From assembly GCF_900103195.1 (NCBI RefSeq), contig NZ_FMWU01000017.1, positions 62,001-126,000 of the forward strand: 64,000 bases of DNA, read 5' to 3'. A model generated the notes under the pieces. The model had not been told where the DNA came from and made no database searches. It saw nothing but the letters and a program-made list of their open reading frames with translations. The translations under genes and the position numbers were made by a program. The DNA comes from Methylobacterium sp. UNC378MF. Its GTDB lineage: Bacteria > Pseudomonadota > Alphaproteobacteria > Rhizobiales > Beijerinckiaceae. The first letter of the stretch is position 1. Each line of letters starts with the position of its first letter. This document shows positions 8,808 through 16,848 of this stretch, piece after piece.

Positions 8808-8921
8808 GGTTCGAAATTCCTCGGGAGGCGACGCCAGGGCTGGCCGCGGCGCGCGAGCGGGCCTGCACGAAGGTGCGGCGCAGCTCAGTCCGGGACTTAG
8901 CAAAAGTCGCGCTTAAGCGCC

Positions 8922-8950
8922 AAGTTGCCGAACGACATCGGAGGCAACTT
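8922..8950. promoter_or_regulatory. Spaced 8-bp palindrome, candidate operator
   Basis: AAGTTGCC (8922-8929) and GGCAACTT (8943-8950) form a perfect inverted repeat with a 13-base spacer. The centre-to-centre distance is 21 bases, two helical turns, which suits a dimeric or paired DNA-binding protein. It lies about 115 bases upstream of the L,D-transpeptidase start and about 210 bases upstream of the sigma-54-like element. Confidence 0.45.
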
Positions 8951-9160
8951 ACAGGGTCTTGCGGGTTCTTTCTCCGGGCCTGTGTGTCCCGCATGCAGCA
9001 ATCGTCTCGGTCGCGCCGCTCACCGATCCGTGAGGGCGCCGACCCGCCGCCCGTTTACTCGGCAGCCCTGCCTCGATGAGGGGCAACGACTCGGCCGTGC
9101 CCTGATCGGCCCCGCGCTTCCTGCGCGCCATGCATAGCGCGCGTCGAGCCGCGACCGCTC

Positions 9161-9176
9161 TGGCACACTTGCTGCA
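9161..9176 (+). promoter_or_regulatory. Sigma-54-like -24/-12 promoter
   Basis: TGGCAC at 9161-9166 is followed after exactly 5 bases by CTGCA at 9172-9176. This matches the sigma-54 consensus TGGCAC-N5-TTGC(A/T) at 10 of 11 positions and keeps the GG-N10-GC core. It points toward the NarK-type gene, with a predicted leader of about 115 bases. Nitrate assimilation genes are commonly under NtrC/sigma-54 control, so the placement makes sense. Confidence 0.55.
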
Positions 9177-9207
9177 TTGCCCGATCAGCCGCGCTTGCTG
9201 CGGCGGC

Positions 9208-9223
9208 GGAGCAACGGCGCTCC
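9208..9223 (+). promoter_or_regulatory. Hexaloop hairpin in leader, possible ANTAR (NasT-type) target
   Basis: GGAGC (9208-9212) pairs with GCTCC (9219-9223) around the six-base loop AACGGC. The loop has A at position 1 and G at position 4, the identities known for RNA targets of ANTAR antiterminators such as NasR/NasT. A second hexaloop and an overlapping terminator, which a full target needs, were not clearly found. The nearest neighbour is a 5-bp stem at 9229-9245 with a 7-base loop. Confidence 0.3.
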
Positions 9224-9301
9224 AACAGCGGACGGTGTGAGTCCGGATCTCCGGCATGAGCGACCGCGTGGCGGTTCGCCCACTTACGACGAGCACCAGC
9301 T

Positions 9302-10555
9302 ATGGCCAGCTTCAAAACGGTGATGAAGTCGGGTCACCCCCCGACGCTGTTCGCGGCATTCCTCTACTTCGATTTCTGCTTCGCCATCTGGGTGCTGAAC
9401 GGCGCCATGGGTCCGTTCATCACCGAGACCTTCAAGCTCACGCCGGCCCAGACCGGCTTCATGATCTCGCTGCCGATCCTCGCCGGAGCGCTGATGCGCT
9501 TCCCGCTCGGCGTTCTGGCCCAGTATATCGGCCGCAAGAACGCCGCGATCACCGAGATGAGCGTGATCATGCTGGCGATGGCCTACGGCTATCTCTTTGT
9601 GTCCTCCTACAACGACGTGCTGGCCATGGGCGTCCTGCTCGGCATCGCGGGTGCGTCCTTCGGCGTCGCGCTGTCGCTCGGCTCGGGCTGGTTTCCGCCG
9701 GAGCACAAGGGGCTGGCGATGGGCATCGCGGGGGCCGGCAATTCCGGGACCGTGCTGGCGGTGCTCTTCGCCCCGCCGCTCGCGCAGGCCTATGGGTGGC
9801 AGACCACCTACGCCTTCGCGGGCGTCGTCATGCTGTTGCCCCTCGCGATCATGATCGTGCTCGCCAAGGAGCCGCCGGATTGCGAGCACCAGTCGTTCAA
9901 GGAGCACGTCTCCTGCCTGTTCACGAAGGACGGCTGGGCGTTCTCGCTGATCTACGTCATCACCTTCGGCGGCTTCATCGGCCTGTCGAACTTCCTGCCC
10001 ACCTTCTTCTACGAGCAGTTCGCGGTGACGAAGGTCGAGGCCGGGCGCCTGACCATGCTGGCGGCCTTCATGGGCTCGGGCATCCGGATCGTCGGCGGCT
10101 ATTTCGCCGACCGGATGGGCGGAATCGCGGTCCTGTCGGTGGTGCTGCTCGCCGCCATCGCGACGTTGCTGTCGCTGACGGCAACCCCGTCGCTGGCGCT
10201 GACGACGCTCCTCTTCATGCTGTGCTTCGCGGCGCTCGGCGCGGGCAACGGCGCGCTGTTCCAGCTCGTGCCGCTGCGCTGGCCCAGCAACACCGCCGTG
10301 GCCGGCTCGATGATCGGCGAGATCGGGGCGCTGGGCGGCGCCATCCTGCCGAACGTCATGGGCCTGTCCAAGCAGTATACCGGCTCGTTCTCGCTGGGCT
10401 TCGTCGGCTACGCCGCCTTCACGGCGGTGGTGCTCGGCTGCCTCGCCCTCTGGCAGCGCAGATGGGTCGGGAGCTGGGTCGGACCGCGCGGCAAGGCGCT
10501 CGGCACCGCGCCCGAGGCCACCGCCGAGGCCCAGCTGCGTCCGGCAACGGTCTGA
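9302..10555 (+). CDS. NarK/NrtP-type nitrate/nitrite MFS transporter
   Basis: The 417-residue protein has about 12 membrane segments and the major facilitator fold. Nitrate/nitrite porter features include the early RFPLGVL segment with a conserved arginine, the glycine-rich GAGNSGT stretch in the middle of the protein, and GGFIGLSNFLPTFFYEQF in the second half. It would move nitrate and/or nitrite across the inner membrane. It stands alone, with no nitrate or nitrite reductase genes in the window. The upstream sigma-54-like promoter supports an assimilatory nitrogen role. A factor-independent terminator follows. Confidence 0.85.
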   Translation: MASFKTVMKSGHPPTLFAAFLYFDFCFAIWVLNGAMGPFITETFKLTPAQTGFMISLPILAGALMRFPLGVLAQYIGRKNAAITEMSVIMLAMAYGYLFVSSYNDVLAMGVLLGIAGASFGVALSLGSGWFPPEHKGLAMGIAGAGNSGTVLAVLFAPPLAQAYGWQTTYAFAGVVMLLPLAIMIVLAKEPPDCEHQSFKEHVSCLFTKDGWAFSLIYVITFGGFIGLSNFLPTFFYEQFAVTKVEAGRLTMLAAFMGSGIRIVGGYFADRMGGIAVLSVVLLAAIATLLSLTATPSLALTTLLFMLCFAALGAGNGALFQLVPLRWPSNTAVAGSMIGEIGALGGAILPNVMGLSKQYTGSFSLGFVGYAAFTAVVLGCLALWQRRWVGSWVGPRGKALGTAPEATAEAQLRPATV

Positions 10556-10591
10556 CGGTCTCGCATCGCCTCCCGGCCGGGATGGAGTTAG

Positions 10592-10619
10592 AACGGGAAC
10601 CCGCGCGGTTCCCGTTTTT
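10592..10619 (+). terminator. Rho-independent terminator after the NarK-type gene
   Basis: A perfect 10-bp stem (AACGGGAACC at 10592-10601, GGTTCCCGTT at 10607-10616) with a 5-base loop runs into five consecutive T residues (10615-10619). It lies 37 bases after the stop codon. This is the clearest intrinsic terminator in the window and isolates the carrier gene from the following operon. Confidence 0.9.
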
Positions 10620-10779
10620 AGTTGCAGCGATCGGGATGAATTCGCGCGCCGGGTGCGGGTCGGCGGTTGCCTTCTGTCTCGTGACGCGTTTGAATAATGC
10701 ATTACGAGAGAGCGCCCGGCCGCGAGGCCGAGGTGCCCGGCGACCGCGAGCGGCGGCGCCCTTGAGGGAGGAATGGGCG

Positions 10780-12072
10780 ATGGCGAAGCGTATCAGCGCC
10801 ACGAACGGCGTGCTCGGCCTGCTCTGCGTGATGTATTTCATCACCTATCTGGACCGGGTGAACATCGCCACGGCCGGCGCAGAGATCATGCGCGATTTCG
10901 GCATGTCGAAGACCGACTTCGGTCTGATCCTGTCGGCCTTCGCGTATCCATACGCGATCTTCCAGGTGATCGGCGGGTCTGTCGGCGACAAGTTCGGCGC
11001 GCGGCGCACGCTCCTCGCCTGCGGTTTCATCTGGGCCGCGGCGACGATCCTGACCGGCATGGTCGGCGGCTTGGTGAGCCTGTTCCTGGCCCGGGTCCTG
11101 CTCGGCTTCGGCGAGGGCGCGACCTTCCCGACCGCGACGCGCGCCATGCAGAACTGGACGGCGCCCGGGCGCCGCGGCTTCGCGCAGGGCATCACCCACG
11201 CCTTCGCGCGCCTCGGCAACGCGGTGGCGCCGCCGATCGTCGCCTTCCTGATCTACCATTTCGGCTGGCGCAGCAGCTTCGTGATCCTGGGGGCGGTGAG
11301 CTTCGTCTGGGTCGTGATCTGGTGGCTGTATTTCCGCGACGACCCGTCCGAGCACCCGACGATCACCCAGGCGGAACTCGACACGCTGCCGCCGCCCCGC
11401 AAGGTCGGCGCGAAGCAGAGCGTGCCGTGGGGCGCCCTGACCCGCCGGATGCTGCCGGTCACGATCACGTATTTCTGCTACGGCTGGACGCTGTGGCTGT
11501 TCCTCGGATGGCTGCCGAGCTTCTTCAAGGAGAACTACAGCCTGGATCTGAAGAACTCGGCGCTCTTCGCCTCGGGCGTGTTCTTCGCCGGCGTCGTCGG
11601 CGACACGGTCGGCGGCCTGCTCAGCGACTCCATCCTGCATCGGACCGGCAACGTGAAGCTCGCCCGCCTGTCGGTGATCGTGGTCGGGTTCCTCGGCGCC
11701 GCCGCGAGCCTCGCCGGCGTGTTCATGACGCGGGACCTGACGCTGGTGGCGCTGCTCCTGTCCTCCGGCTTCTTCTTCGCCGAGCTGGTGATCGGCCCGA
11801 TCTGGTCCGTGCCGATGGACATCGCGCCGAAATATGCCGGCACCGCCAGCGGCCTGATGAATACCGGATCGGCCGTGGCGGCGATCGTGTCACCGATCGT
11901 CTTCGGCGTCATCGTCGACCTGACCGGAAGCTGGACGCTGCCCTTCGTCGGCTCGGTCGGCCTGTGCCTGCTCGGCGCAGGGCTGGCCTTCACGATGCAT
12001 CCCGAGCGGGAATTCGTGGATCCCGCCATACCGCCGGTCGGCCCCGTCGCCACCGTGGCGGCCGGGGAGTAG
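10780..12072 (+). CDS. MFS transporter, anion:cation symporter type
   Basis: The 430-residue protein has 12 predicted membrane segments. Its N-terminus (FITYLDRVNIATAGAEIMRDFGMSKTDFG is spread over residues 15-45) is typical of the ACS family, which carries organic acids such as hexuronates, phthalates or other carboxylates. The ATG at 10780 follows a GAGGGAGGA site. An ATG 7 bases upstream is in another frame, and the open frame extending far upstream is accidental. It is 6 bases from the CoA-transferase gene and is followed by a crotonase-fold gene, so it probably imports the acid those enzymes activate and process. Confidence 0.85.
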   Translation: MAKRISATNGVLGLLCVMYFITYLDRVNIATAGAEIMRDFGMSKTDFGLILSAFAYPYAIFQVIGGSVGDKFGARRTLLACGFIWAAATILTGMVGGLVSLFLARVLLGFGEGATFPTATRAMQNWTAPGRRGFAQGITHAFARLGNAVAPPIVAFLIYHFGWRSSFVILGAVSFVWVVIWWLYFRDDPSEHPTITQAELDTLPPPRKVGAKQSVPWGALTRRMLPVTITYFCYGWTLWLFLGWLPSFFKENYSLDLKNSALFASGVFFAGVVGDTVGGLLSDSILHRTGNVKLARLSVIVVGFLGAAASLAGVFMTRDLTLVALLLSSGFFFAELVIGPIWSVPMDIAPKYAGTASGLMNTGSAVAAIVSPIVFGVIVDLTGSWTLPFVGSVGLCLLGAGLAFTMHPEREFVDPAIPPVGPVATVAAGE

Positions 12073-12078
12073 CGCCCG

Positions 12079-13299
12079 ATGGCGGATGCGATGAAGCGGT
12101 CCGGTCCCCTCGCGGGGATGCGGGTGATCGAGCTGGCGCACATCATGGCCGGGCCGGTCTGCGGGCTGATGCTCGCCGACATGGGCGCGGAGGTGATCAA
12201 GGTCGAGAAGATGGAGGGCGACGACACCCGTCGCACCGTCCCGCCCGCCCTGGAGGGCGAGAGCGCCGCCTACATGATGATGAACCGGGGCAAGCGCGGC
12301 ATCAGCCTCGACCTGAAGGACCCGGACGGCGTCGCGGTCCTGCGCCGCCTGCTCAAGGGGGCGGACGCGCTGATCGAGAATTACCGCGGCGGTACGATGG
12401 AGCGCCTCGGGATCGGCTACGACACGTTGCGGGAGGAGTTTCCCGAACTCGTCTACTGCTCGCTGTCCGGCTTCGGCCGCACCGGGCCCTATGCCGACCG
12501 GGCCGGATTCGACCTCGTCGCGCAGGGCATGAGCGGGCTCATGTCGGTCACCGGCGAAGGTCCGGGGCGGCCGCCGATGAAGTGCGGGCCTCCGGTCACC
12601 GACATCACCGCCGGCATCCTGGCCGCCATGGGCGTTCTGGCGGCCTATTCGAACCGGCTCCGGACGGGGCGGGGCCAGGCCGTCGACACGTCGCTGTTCG
12701 AGGCGGGCATCACCCATACCTACTGGCAATCGGCCATCGCCATGGCGACCGGGGTCGCGCCGGGGCCGATGGGCTCGGCCCATCCGCTGAACGCACCCTA
12801 CGAGGCGTTCGAGACCGCCGACGGCTGGATCACCATCGGCGCGGCCAACCAGACCAACTGGCTGCGCCTGCTGAAGGCGATCGGAGCCGACAGTCTCGCC
12901 GATGACCCGCGCTTCGCCATGAATCGCGACCGGATGGCCAACCGGCACGAACTCGCCGCGACCCTTGCACCGGTCTTCCGGGCGCACAGCTCGGCCGAAT
13001 GGCTCGCGCGGCTCGAAGCCGGCGGCGTCCCGGCCGGACCGGTCCTCGACGTCAACGCCATGCACCGGGACCCGCAGACGCTCGCCCGCGAGATGGTGGT
13101 CGAGGTCGATCACCCGCGGGTCGGCCGCATGAAGACCCTCGGCCTGCCGGTGAAGTTCTCAAAGACGCCTGGGCGCGTCCACGGGCCGGCCCCGTTGCTC
13201 GGCGAGCATTCACGGGCGATCCTGGCGGAGGCCGGGTATGCGCCGGCCGAAATCGACGCGCTGATCGCGCGCGGCGTGGTCCGCGAGACCGCGGCCTGA
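12079..13299 (+). CDS. Class III (CaiB/BaiF) CoA-transferase
   Basis: The 406-residue protein has the family III CoA-transferase fold. The N-terminus GMRVIELAHIMAGPVCG, the NRGKRGISLDLK segment, and the presumed nucleophilic aspartate D203 in AVDTSLFE are all visible. Such enzymes pass CoA from one acyl-CoA to a free acid. Its position between an acid carrier and a crotonase-fold protein suggests it activates the imported acid. The substrate is not readable from sequence; formate, carnitine, mesaconate or aromatic acid relatives all belong to this family. Start ATG at 12079, 6 bases after the carrier stop. Confidence 0.9.
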   Translation: MADAMKRSGPLAGMRVIELAHIMAGPVCGLMLADMGAEVIKVEKMEGDDTRRTVPPALEGESAAYMMMNRGKRGISLDLKDPDGVAVLRRLLKGADALIENYRGGTMERLGIGYDTLREEFPELVYCSLSGFGRTGPYADRAGFDLVAQGMSGLMSVTGEGPGRPPMKCGPPVTDITAGILAAMGVLAAYSNRLRTGRGQAVDTSLFEAGITHTYWQSAIAMATGVAPGPMGSAHPLNAPYEAFETADGWITIGAANQTNWLRLLKAIGADSLADDPRFAMNRDRMANRHELAATLAPVFRAHSSAEWLARLEAGGVPAGPVLDVNAMHRDPQTLAREMVVEVDHPRVGRMKTLGLPVKFSKTPGRVHGPAPLLGEHSRAILAEAGYAPAEIDALIARGVVRETAA

Positions 13300-13322
13300 G
13301 CCGGCACACGGAGAATCCGCGC

Positions 13323-14135
13323 ATGAGCGCCACGCCCGCCACCGACGAGTTGCTGTTCACGACCGATGAGGCGGGTATCGCCCGCATCGTCCTCAATCGC
13401 CCGCAGGCCCGCAATGCGCTGACCTTCGCGATGTATCAGGGCCTGATCACCTGCTGCGAGGCGATCGCCGAGAACCCGGCCGTGAAGGCACTGATCATCA
13501 CCGGTGCCGGCGAAAAGGCGTTCGCGGCCGGCACCGACATCGCGCAGTTCCGCAGCTTCAGCACCGCCGAGGATGCGCTGGGCTACGAGCGCTTCATGGA
13601 CAAGGTTCTTGGCTCCCTGGAGCGGCTGCGGGTTCCGACCATCGCGGCGATTGCGGGGGCCTGCACGGGTGGCGGCGCGGCCATTGCGGCCGCCTGCGAT
13701 CTGCGCGTCGCCACGCGCGACGCCCGTTTCGGCTTCCCGATCGCCCGCACCCTCGGCAATTGCCTGAGTCAGGGCAATCTCAAGCGGCTCTCCGGTCTGA
13801 TCGGTCCGGCGCGGGTGAAGGATATCATCTTCACCGCGCGCCTCGTCGGCGCCGAGGAGGCGCTCGCCATCGGGCTCGTCGGCGAGGTGGTGGACGATCG
13901 CGATGCGCTCACCGAGCGGGTGGATGGCCTCGCGCAGCTGCTGGCCAATCACGCGCCGTTGACTATGCAGGCGACCAAGGAGGGGCTGCGGCGCCTCGCC
14001 GAGGAGGAGGCGGCCACTGACGGCGCGCCGCAACCCGGCGATGACCTGATCCTCATGTGCTACATGAGCCAGGACTTCCGCGAGGGCATGGAGGCCTTCC
14101 TCGGCAAGCGTCCGCCCAACTGGGTGGGACGCTGA
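13323..14135 (+). CDS. Crotonase-superfamily protein lacking both usual catalytic glutamates
   Basis: The 270-residue protein has the enoyl-CoA hydratase/isomerase fold. The first oxyanion block is AGTDIAQF (about 69-76), and the second is GACTGGGAAIAAACD (about 112-125). Aligning by eye to rat enoyl-CoA hydratase, the two catalytic glutamates fall on A120 and I140, with the same 20-residue spacing. A simple hydratase mechanism is therefore doubtful, and an isomerase, hydrolase, decarboxylase or other crotonase chemistry is possible. It is the third gene of the carrier/CoA-transferase operon, 23 bases downstream. The ATG at 13323 is chosen over a much longer open frame. Confidence 0.85.
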   Translation: MSATPATDELLFTTDEAGIARIVLNRPQARNALTFAMYQGLITCCEAIAENPAVKALIITGAGEKAFAAGTDIAQFRSFSTAEDALGYERFMDKVLGSLERLRVPTIAAIAGACTGGGAAIAAACDLRVATRDARFGFPIARTLGNCLSQGNLKRLSGLIGPARVKDIIFTARLVGAEEALAIGLVGEVVDDRDALTERVDGLAQLLANHAPLTMQATKEGLRRLAEEEAATDGAPQPGDDLILMCYMSQDFREGMEAFLGKRPPNWVGR

Positions 14136-14144
14136 GGGCGGCGC

Positions 14145-14612
14145 TCAGTCCGCCACCGCGCAGACATCGACCCAGGCGGCGCCCGTCAGCTCGGCCATGC
14201 GCGCCGGCGCGATGCGCACGGAGCTGTGGGTGCTGCCCGCCGCCGGCACGACCTCGTCGAACGCCCGGAGCGAGACGTCGCAATAGACGGGCAGCGGCGT
14301 CGGCAGGCCGAAGGGGCAGACCCCGCCGACCGGATGGCCGGTGCGTGCCTCGACATCGGCGAGATCGAGCATCCGCACCTTGCCGCCGAAGGCAGCCTTG
14401 GCCTTCCTGTTGTCGAGCCGCGCGTCGCCGCGGGTTACGACGAGGGCGACCTGCTCGCCGACGCGGATCGAGAGGGTCTTGGCGATCTGCGCCGGGGCAA
14501 CGCCGTGACCCGCGGCCGCCTCCGCGACAGTCGCGGTGCTGGTCTCCAGCACGATGACGGCGATATCGGGCGCCTTCTCGGCGAAGAAGGCGCGCACGGA
14601 GGCGAGGCTCAT
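14145..14612 (-). CDS. YbaK/EbsC family aminoacyl-tRNA deacylase-like protein
   Basis: The 155-residue protein is a stand-alone YbaK/ProX-type domain of normal length. The lysine-containing KTLSIRV and the GKVRMLD and GHPVGGVCPFGL segments match the family. Such domains hydrolyse mischarged aminoacyl-tRNA such as Cys- or Ala-tRNA(Pro) in trans; the exact specificity cannot be told. It converges on the crotonase-fold gene with a 9-base gap and lies downstream of the TRAP operon, from which a hairpin separates it. Confidence 0.88.
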   Translation of the reverse strand: MSLASVRAFFAEKAPDIAVIVLETSTATVAEAAAGHGVAPAQIAKTLSIRVGEQVALVVTRGDARLDNRKAKAAFGGKVRMLDLADVEARTGHPVGGVCPFGLPTPLPVYCDVSLRAFDEVVPAAGSTHSSVRIAPARMAELTGAAWVDVCAVAD

Positions 14613-14751
14613 GGTTCGTTCCGAAACTCAGATCAGGGCCGTGCAGGGTGGCGCGCTGCCATAGGCGTCTCCGGACGCGCGGGCCAGCGCATCGACGCGG
14701 GCCGCGACTGCGCAGGACGCGGCGCTCCCGCACCCCCGGCCCATCACGCGA

Positions 14752-14781
14752 CAGGCCCTCCTCCGGGCGGAGAAGGGCCTG
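14752..14781 (-). terminator. Terminator-like hairpin after the TRAP operon
   Basis: CAGGCCCT (14752-14759) pairs with AGGGCCTG (14774-14781). Inside, CTCC (14761-14764) pairs with GGAG (14769-14772) around a 4-base loop, leaving one mismatch. It lies 26 bases past the end of the TRAP large-permease gene on the minus strand. There is no T-run. Confidence 0.55.
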
Positions 14782-14806
14782 CCATGCCGTGTCGAAGTGA
14801 GACCGC

Positions 14807-16159
14807 CTACCGCGTCGTCGCCAGCAGCAGGTCGGGAAGCCACAGGGCGATGCCCGGTACCAGGCACAGGATCAGGATCGCCACCGCCATCAGGATCACG
14901 AAGGGCAGGGTGCCCCAGATGATGTCCGAGAGCGGGATGTCCGGGGCGATGTTCTTGATGACGAAGATGTTCAGGCCCACCGGCGGGTGGATCAGGCCCA
15001 TCTCCATGGTGATGGTCATCACGACGCCGAACCAGACGAGGTCGAAGCCGGCGGCCTTCAGCGGCGGCAGGATGATCGGCGCCGTCATGAGGATGATCGA
15101 GACCGGCGGCAGGAAGAAGCCGAGGGCGATCACCAGCGCCAGGATGGTCACCAGCAGCAGCCAGGGCGAGAGCTGCATCGCGACGATCGCGGCGGCGGCC
15201 GATTGCGAGATGTGCAGGTAGCTCATCACGTAGGCGTAGAGCAGCGACATGCCGATGATCAGCATCAGCATGGTGGATTCCCGCAGGGTCGCGGTCAGGA
15301 TCGGCGTGACGTCGCGGAAGCGCCAGACGCCGTAGATCGCGGCGATCAGGGCGAGGGCCATCAGGCCGCCGAGGCCGGCGGTCTCGGAGGGCGTGGCGTA
15401 GCCGCCGTAGAGCGCCACCATCACGCCGGTGAGCAGGATCACGAAGGGCAGGACCCGCGGCAGCGTCGAGAAGCGCTGCGCCATGCTGTACTGGTCGTCG
15501 GCGAGGATCGGCGAGGCCGGGCCGCCGCGCTCCATCACGGCCTTCGCCGCGGCGAATTCCGAGCGGAAGCGCACGATCGACCAAGCCGCGAACAGGCTCA
15601 CGAGCAGCAGCCCGGGTCCGATGCCGGCCAGGAACAGGCGTCCGAGCGATTGCTCGGCCGCCACCGCGTAGAGGATCATGGTGATCGAGGGCGGCAGCAG
15701 GATGCCGAGGGTCCCACCGGCCGCGATGATCCCGGCGGCGAAGCCCGGCGAGTAGCCGCGCTTGCGCATCTCCGGGATGCCGGCCGAGCCGATCGCCGAG
15801 CAGGTGGCCGGGCTCGAGCCCGCCATGGCGGCGAACAGCGCGCAGGCGAACACGTTGGCGATGCCGAGGCCGCCGGGGATGCGGTGCATCCAGGCGTGCA
15901 TGGCCGAGTAGAGATCCTGCCCGGCCTTGGACCGGCCGATGGCCGCGCCCTTCAGGATGAAGAGCGGGATCGACAGCAGGGTGATCGAGGCCATCTCCTC
16001 GTAGACATTCTGCGCCACCGTATCGAGCGAGGCGCCGGGCATGAACGCCACCATGAAGGCGAGCGCCACGAAGCCGAGGGCGAAGGCGATGGGGATGCCG
16101 GAGAGCATCGCGCCCAGGGTCGCGCCCGCGTACAGGAAGCCGATCGCGGCCGTGCTCAT
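14807..16159 (-). CDS. TRAP transporter large permease (DctM)
   Basis: The 450-residue protein has about 12 membrane segments and DctM-family landmarks such as GSSPATCSAIGSAGIPEM, GGTLGILLPPS and the C-terminal IHPPVGLNIFVI. It forms the ion-driven channel of a tripartite ATP-independent periplasmic transporter in the inner membrane. Its ATG overlaps the DctQ stop (ATGA), and it is the last gene of the DctP-DctQ-DctM operon. Substrates of this family are usually C4-dicarboxylates, keto acids or sugar acids; the sequence does not decide. Confidence 0.93.
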   Translation of the reverse strand: MSTAAIGFLYAGATLGAMLSGIPIAFALGFVALAFMVAFMPGASLDTVAQNVYEEMASITLLSIPLFILKGAAIGRSKAGQDLYSAMHAWMHRIPGGLGIANVFACALFAAMAGSSPATCSAIGSAGIPEMRKRGYSPGFAAGIIAAGGTLGILLPPSITMILYAVAAEQSLGRLFLAGIGPGLLLVSLFAAWSIVRFRSEFAAAKAVMERGGPASPILADDQYSMAQRFSTLPRVLPFVILLTGVMVALYGGYATPSETAGLGGLMALALIAAIYGVWRFRDVTPILTATLRESTMLMLIIGMSLLYAYVMSYLHISQSAAAAIVAMQLSPWLLLVTILALVIALGFFLPPVSIILMTAPIILPPLKAAGFDLVWFGVVMTITMEMGLIHPPVGLNIFVIKNIAPDIPLSDIIWGTLPFVILMAVAILILCLVPGIALWLPDLLLATTR

Positions 16160-16848
16160 CGTTCAACCTTCGCGGAAACGGTCTGCCCCATCGGATCCGG
16201 TCCCCGCGGCGCAACTTCGGGAGCCGCGTGCATGTCGCGATTGAGATCGGCCCCGAGCCCGATCTTGGGATGCGCCCAGCCGGCGGCCCGCGGCCCGTAG
16301 GCGAGGGCCTCCGCGATCTGCAGGACGAATTGCAGGCACAGCAGGCTCATGCCCACCGACATCAGCGTGTAGGGGATCCAGAGGGGCGGCCCCCAGGTCG
16401 ATTGCGAGACCTGCCCGTCGACCCAGGCCTCGTGGTCGAGCGACCAGCTCTTCCAGGCGAAGAACAGGCAGAAGGCGAGGCTGATGATGTCGGCCAGCAG
16501 CAGCCGCACCCGGTTGGCGGCCGGCGGGAGGAGGCCGGTCAGCGCCTCGATCGCCACATGGCCGCGCTTGGCCTGCACGCCGGCTGCCGACAGGAAGGTG
16601 GCCCCGATGATCAGGAACACCGCCATCTCGTCCTGCCACTCCGTCGGCTCCTTCAAGAGGTAGCGCACGACGACACTGTGCGTCAGCACGAGGCAGGCGG
16701 CCACGAGGCAGAGGCCGCCCACACCGAGGATGACCCGGTTCAGCAGGCGCATCGCCCGATCGAAGGCACCGAGAAGGCCGGGCAGGCGCGGCTCGTCCGC
16801 GCCCCGCGCCTCCGGGGCGGCCGTGGCCGCGTCGAAGCCGTGGCTCAC
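16156..16848 (-). CDS. TRAP transporter small permease (DctQ)
   Basis: The 230-residue membrane protein has four predicted segments and the DctQ pattern, including FLIIGATFLSAAGVQAKRGHV with the conserved RGHV motif. A GTG at 16848 overlapping the DctP stop (GTGA) is chosen as start. Upstream extension would run into the DctP coding region. The N-terminal 35 residues before the first membrane segment are longer than usual. It pairs with DctM to form the membrane part of the transporter. Confidence 0.88.
   Translation of the reverse strand: MSHGFDAATAAPEARGADEPRLPGLLGAFDRAMRLLNRVILGVGGLCLVAACLVLTHSVVVRYLLKEPTEWQDEMAVFLIIGATFLSAAGVQAKRGHVAIEALTGLLPPAANRVRLLLADIISLAFCLFFAWKSWSLDHEAWVDGQVSQSTWGPPLWIPYTLMSVGMSLLCLQFVLQIAEALAYGPRAAGWAHPKIGLGADLNRDMHAAPEVAPRGPDPMGQTVSAKVER

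Larger units (their letters stand above)
8808..9301. other. Divergent intergenic region, L,D-transpeptidase / NarK-type carrier
   Basis: No gene is supported in these 494 bases; the short open frames overlap one another and lack family signals. It must hold both divergent promoters. Visible elements are a spaced palindrome at 8922-8950, a sigma-54-like -24/-12 element at 9161-9176 oriented toward the carrier, and a small hexaloop hairpin at 9208-9223 in the expected carrier leader. Confidence 0.6.

Noticed and set aside
8864..8876. TGCAC-GAAG-GTGC as an NtrC site
   Set aside because: The half-site spacing is 4 bases; NtrC sites need about 7, and it is nearer the L,D-transpeptidase gene than the carrier.
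9256..10779. Upstream extension of the second MFS carrier through the NarK-type gene
   Set aside because: The extension reads the NarK-type gene out of frame; the carrier starts at 10780 with a good ribosome site and a typical N-terminus.
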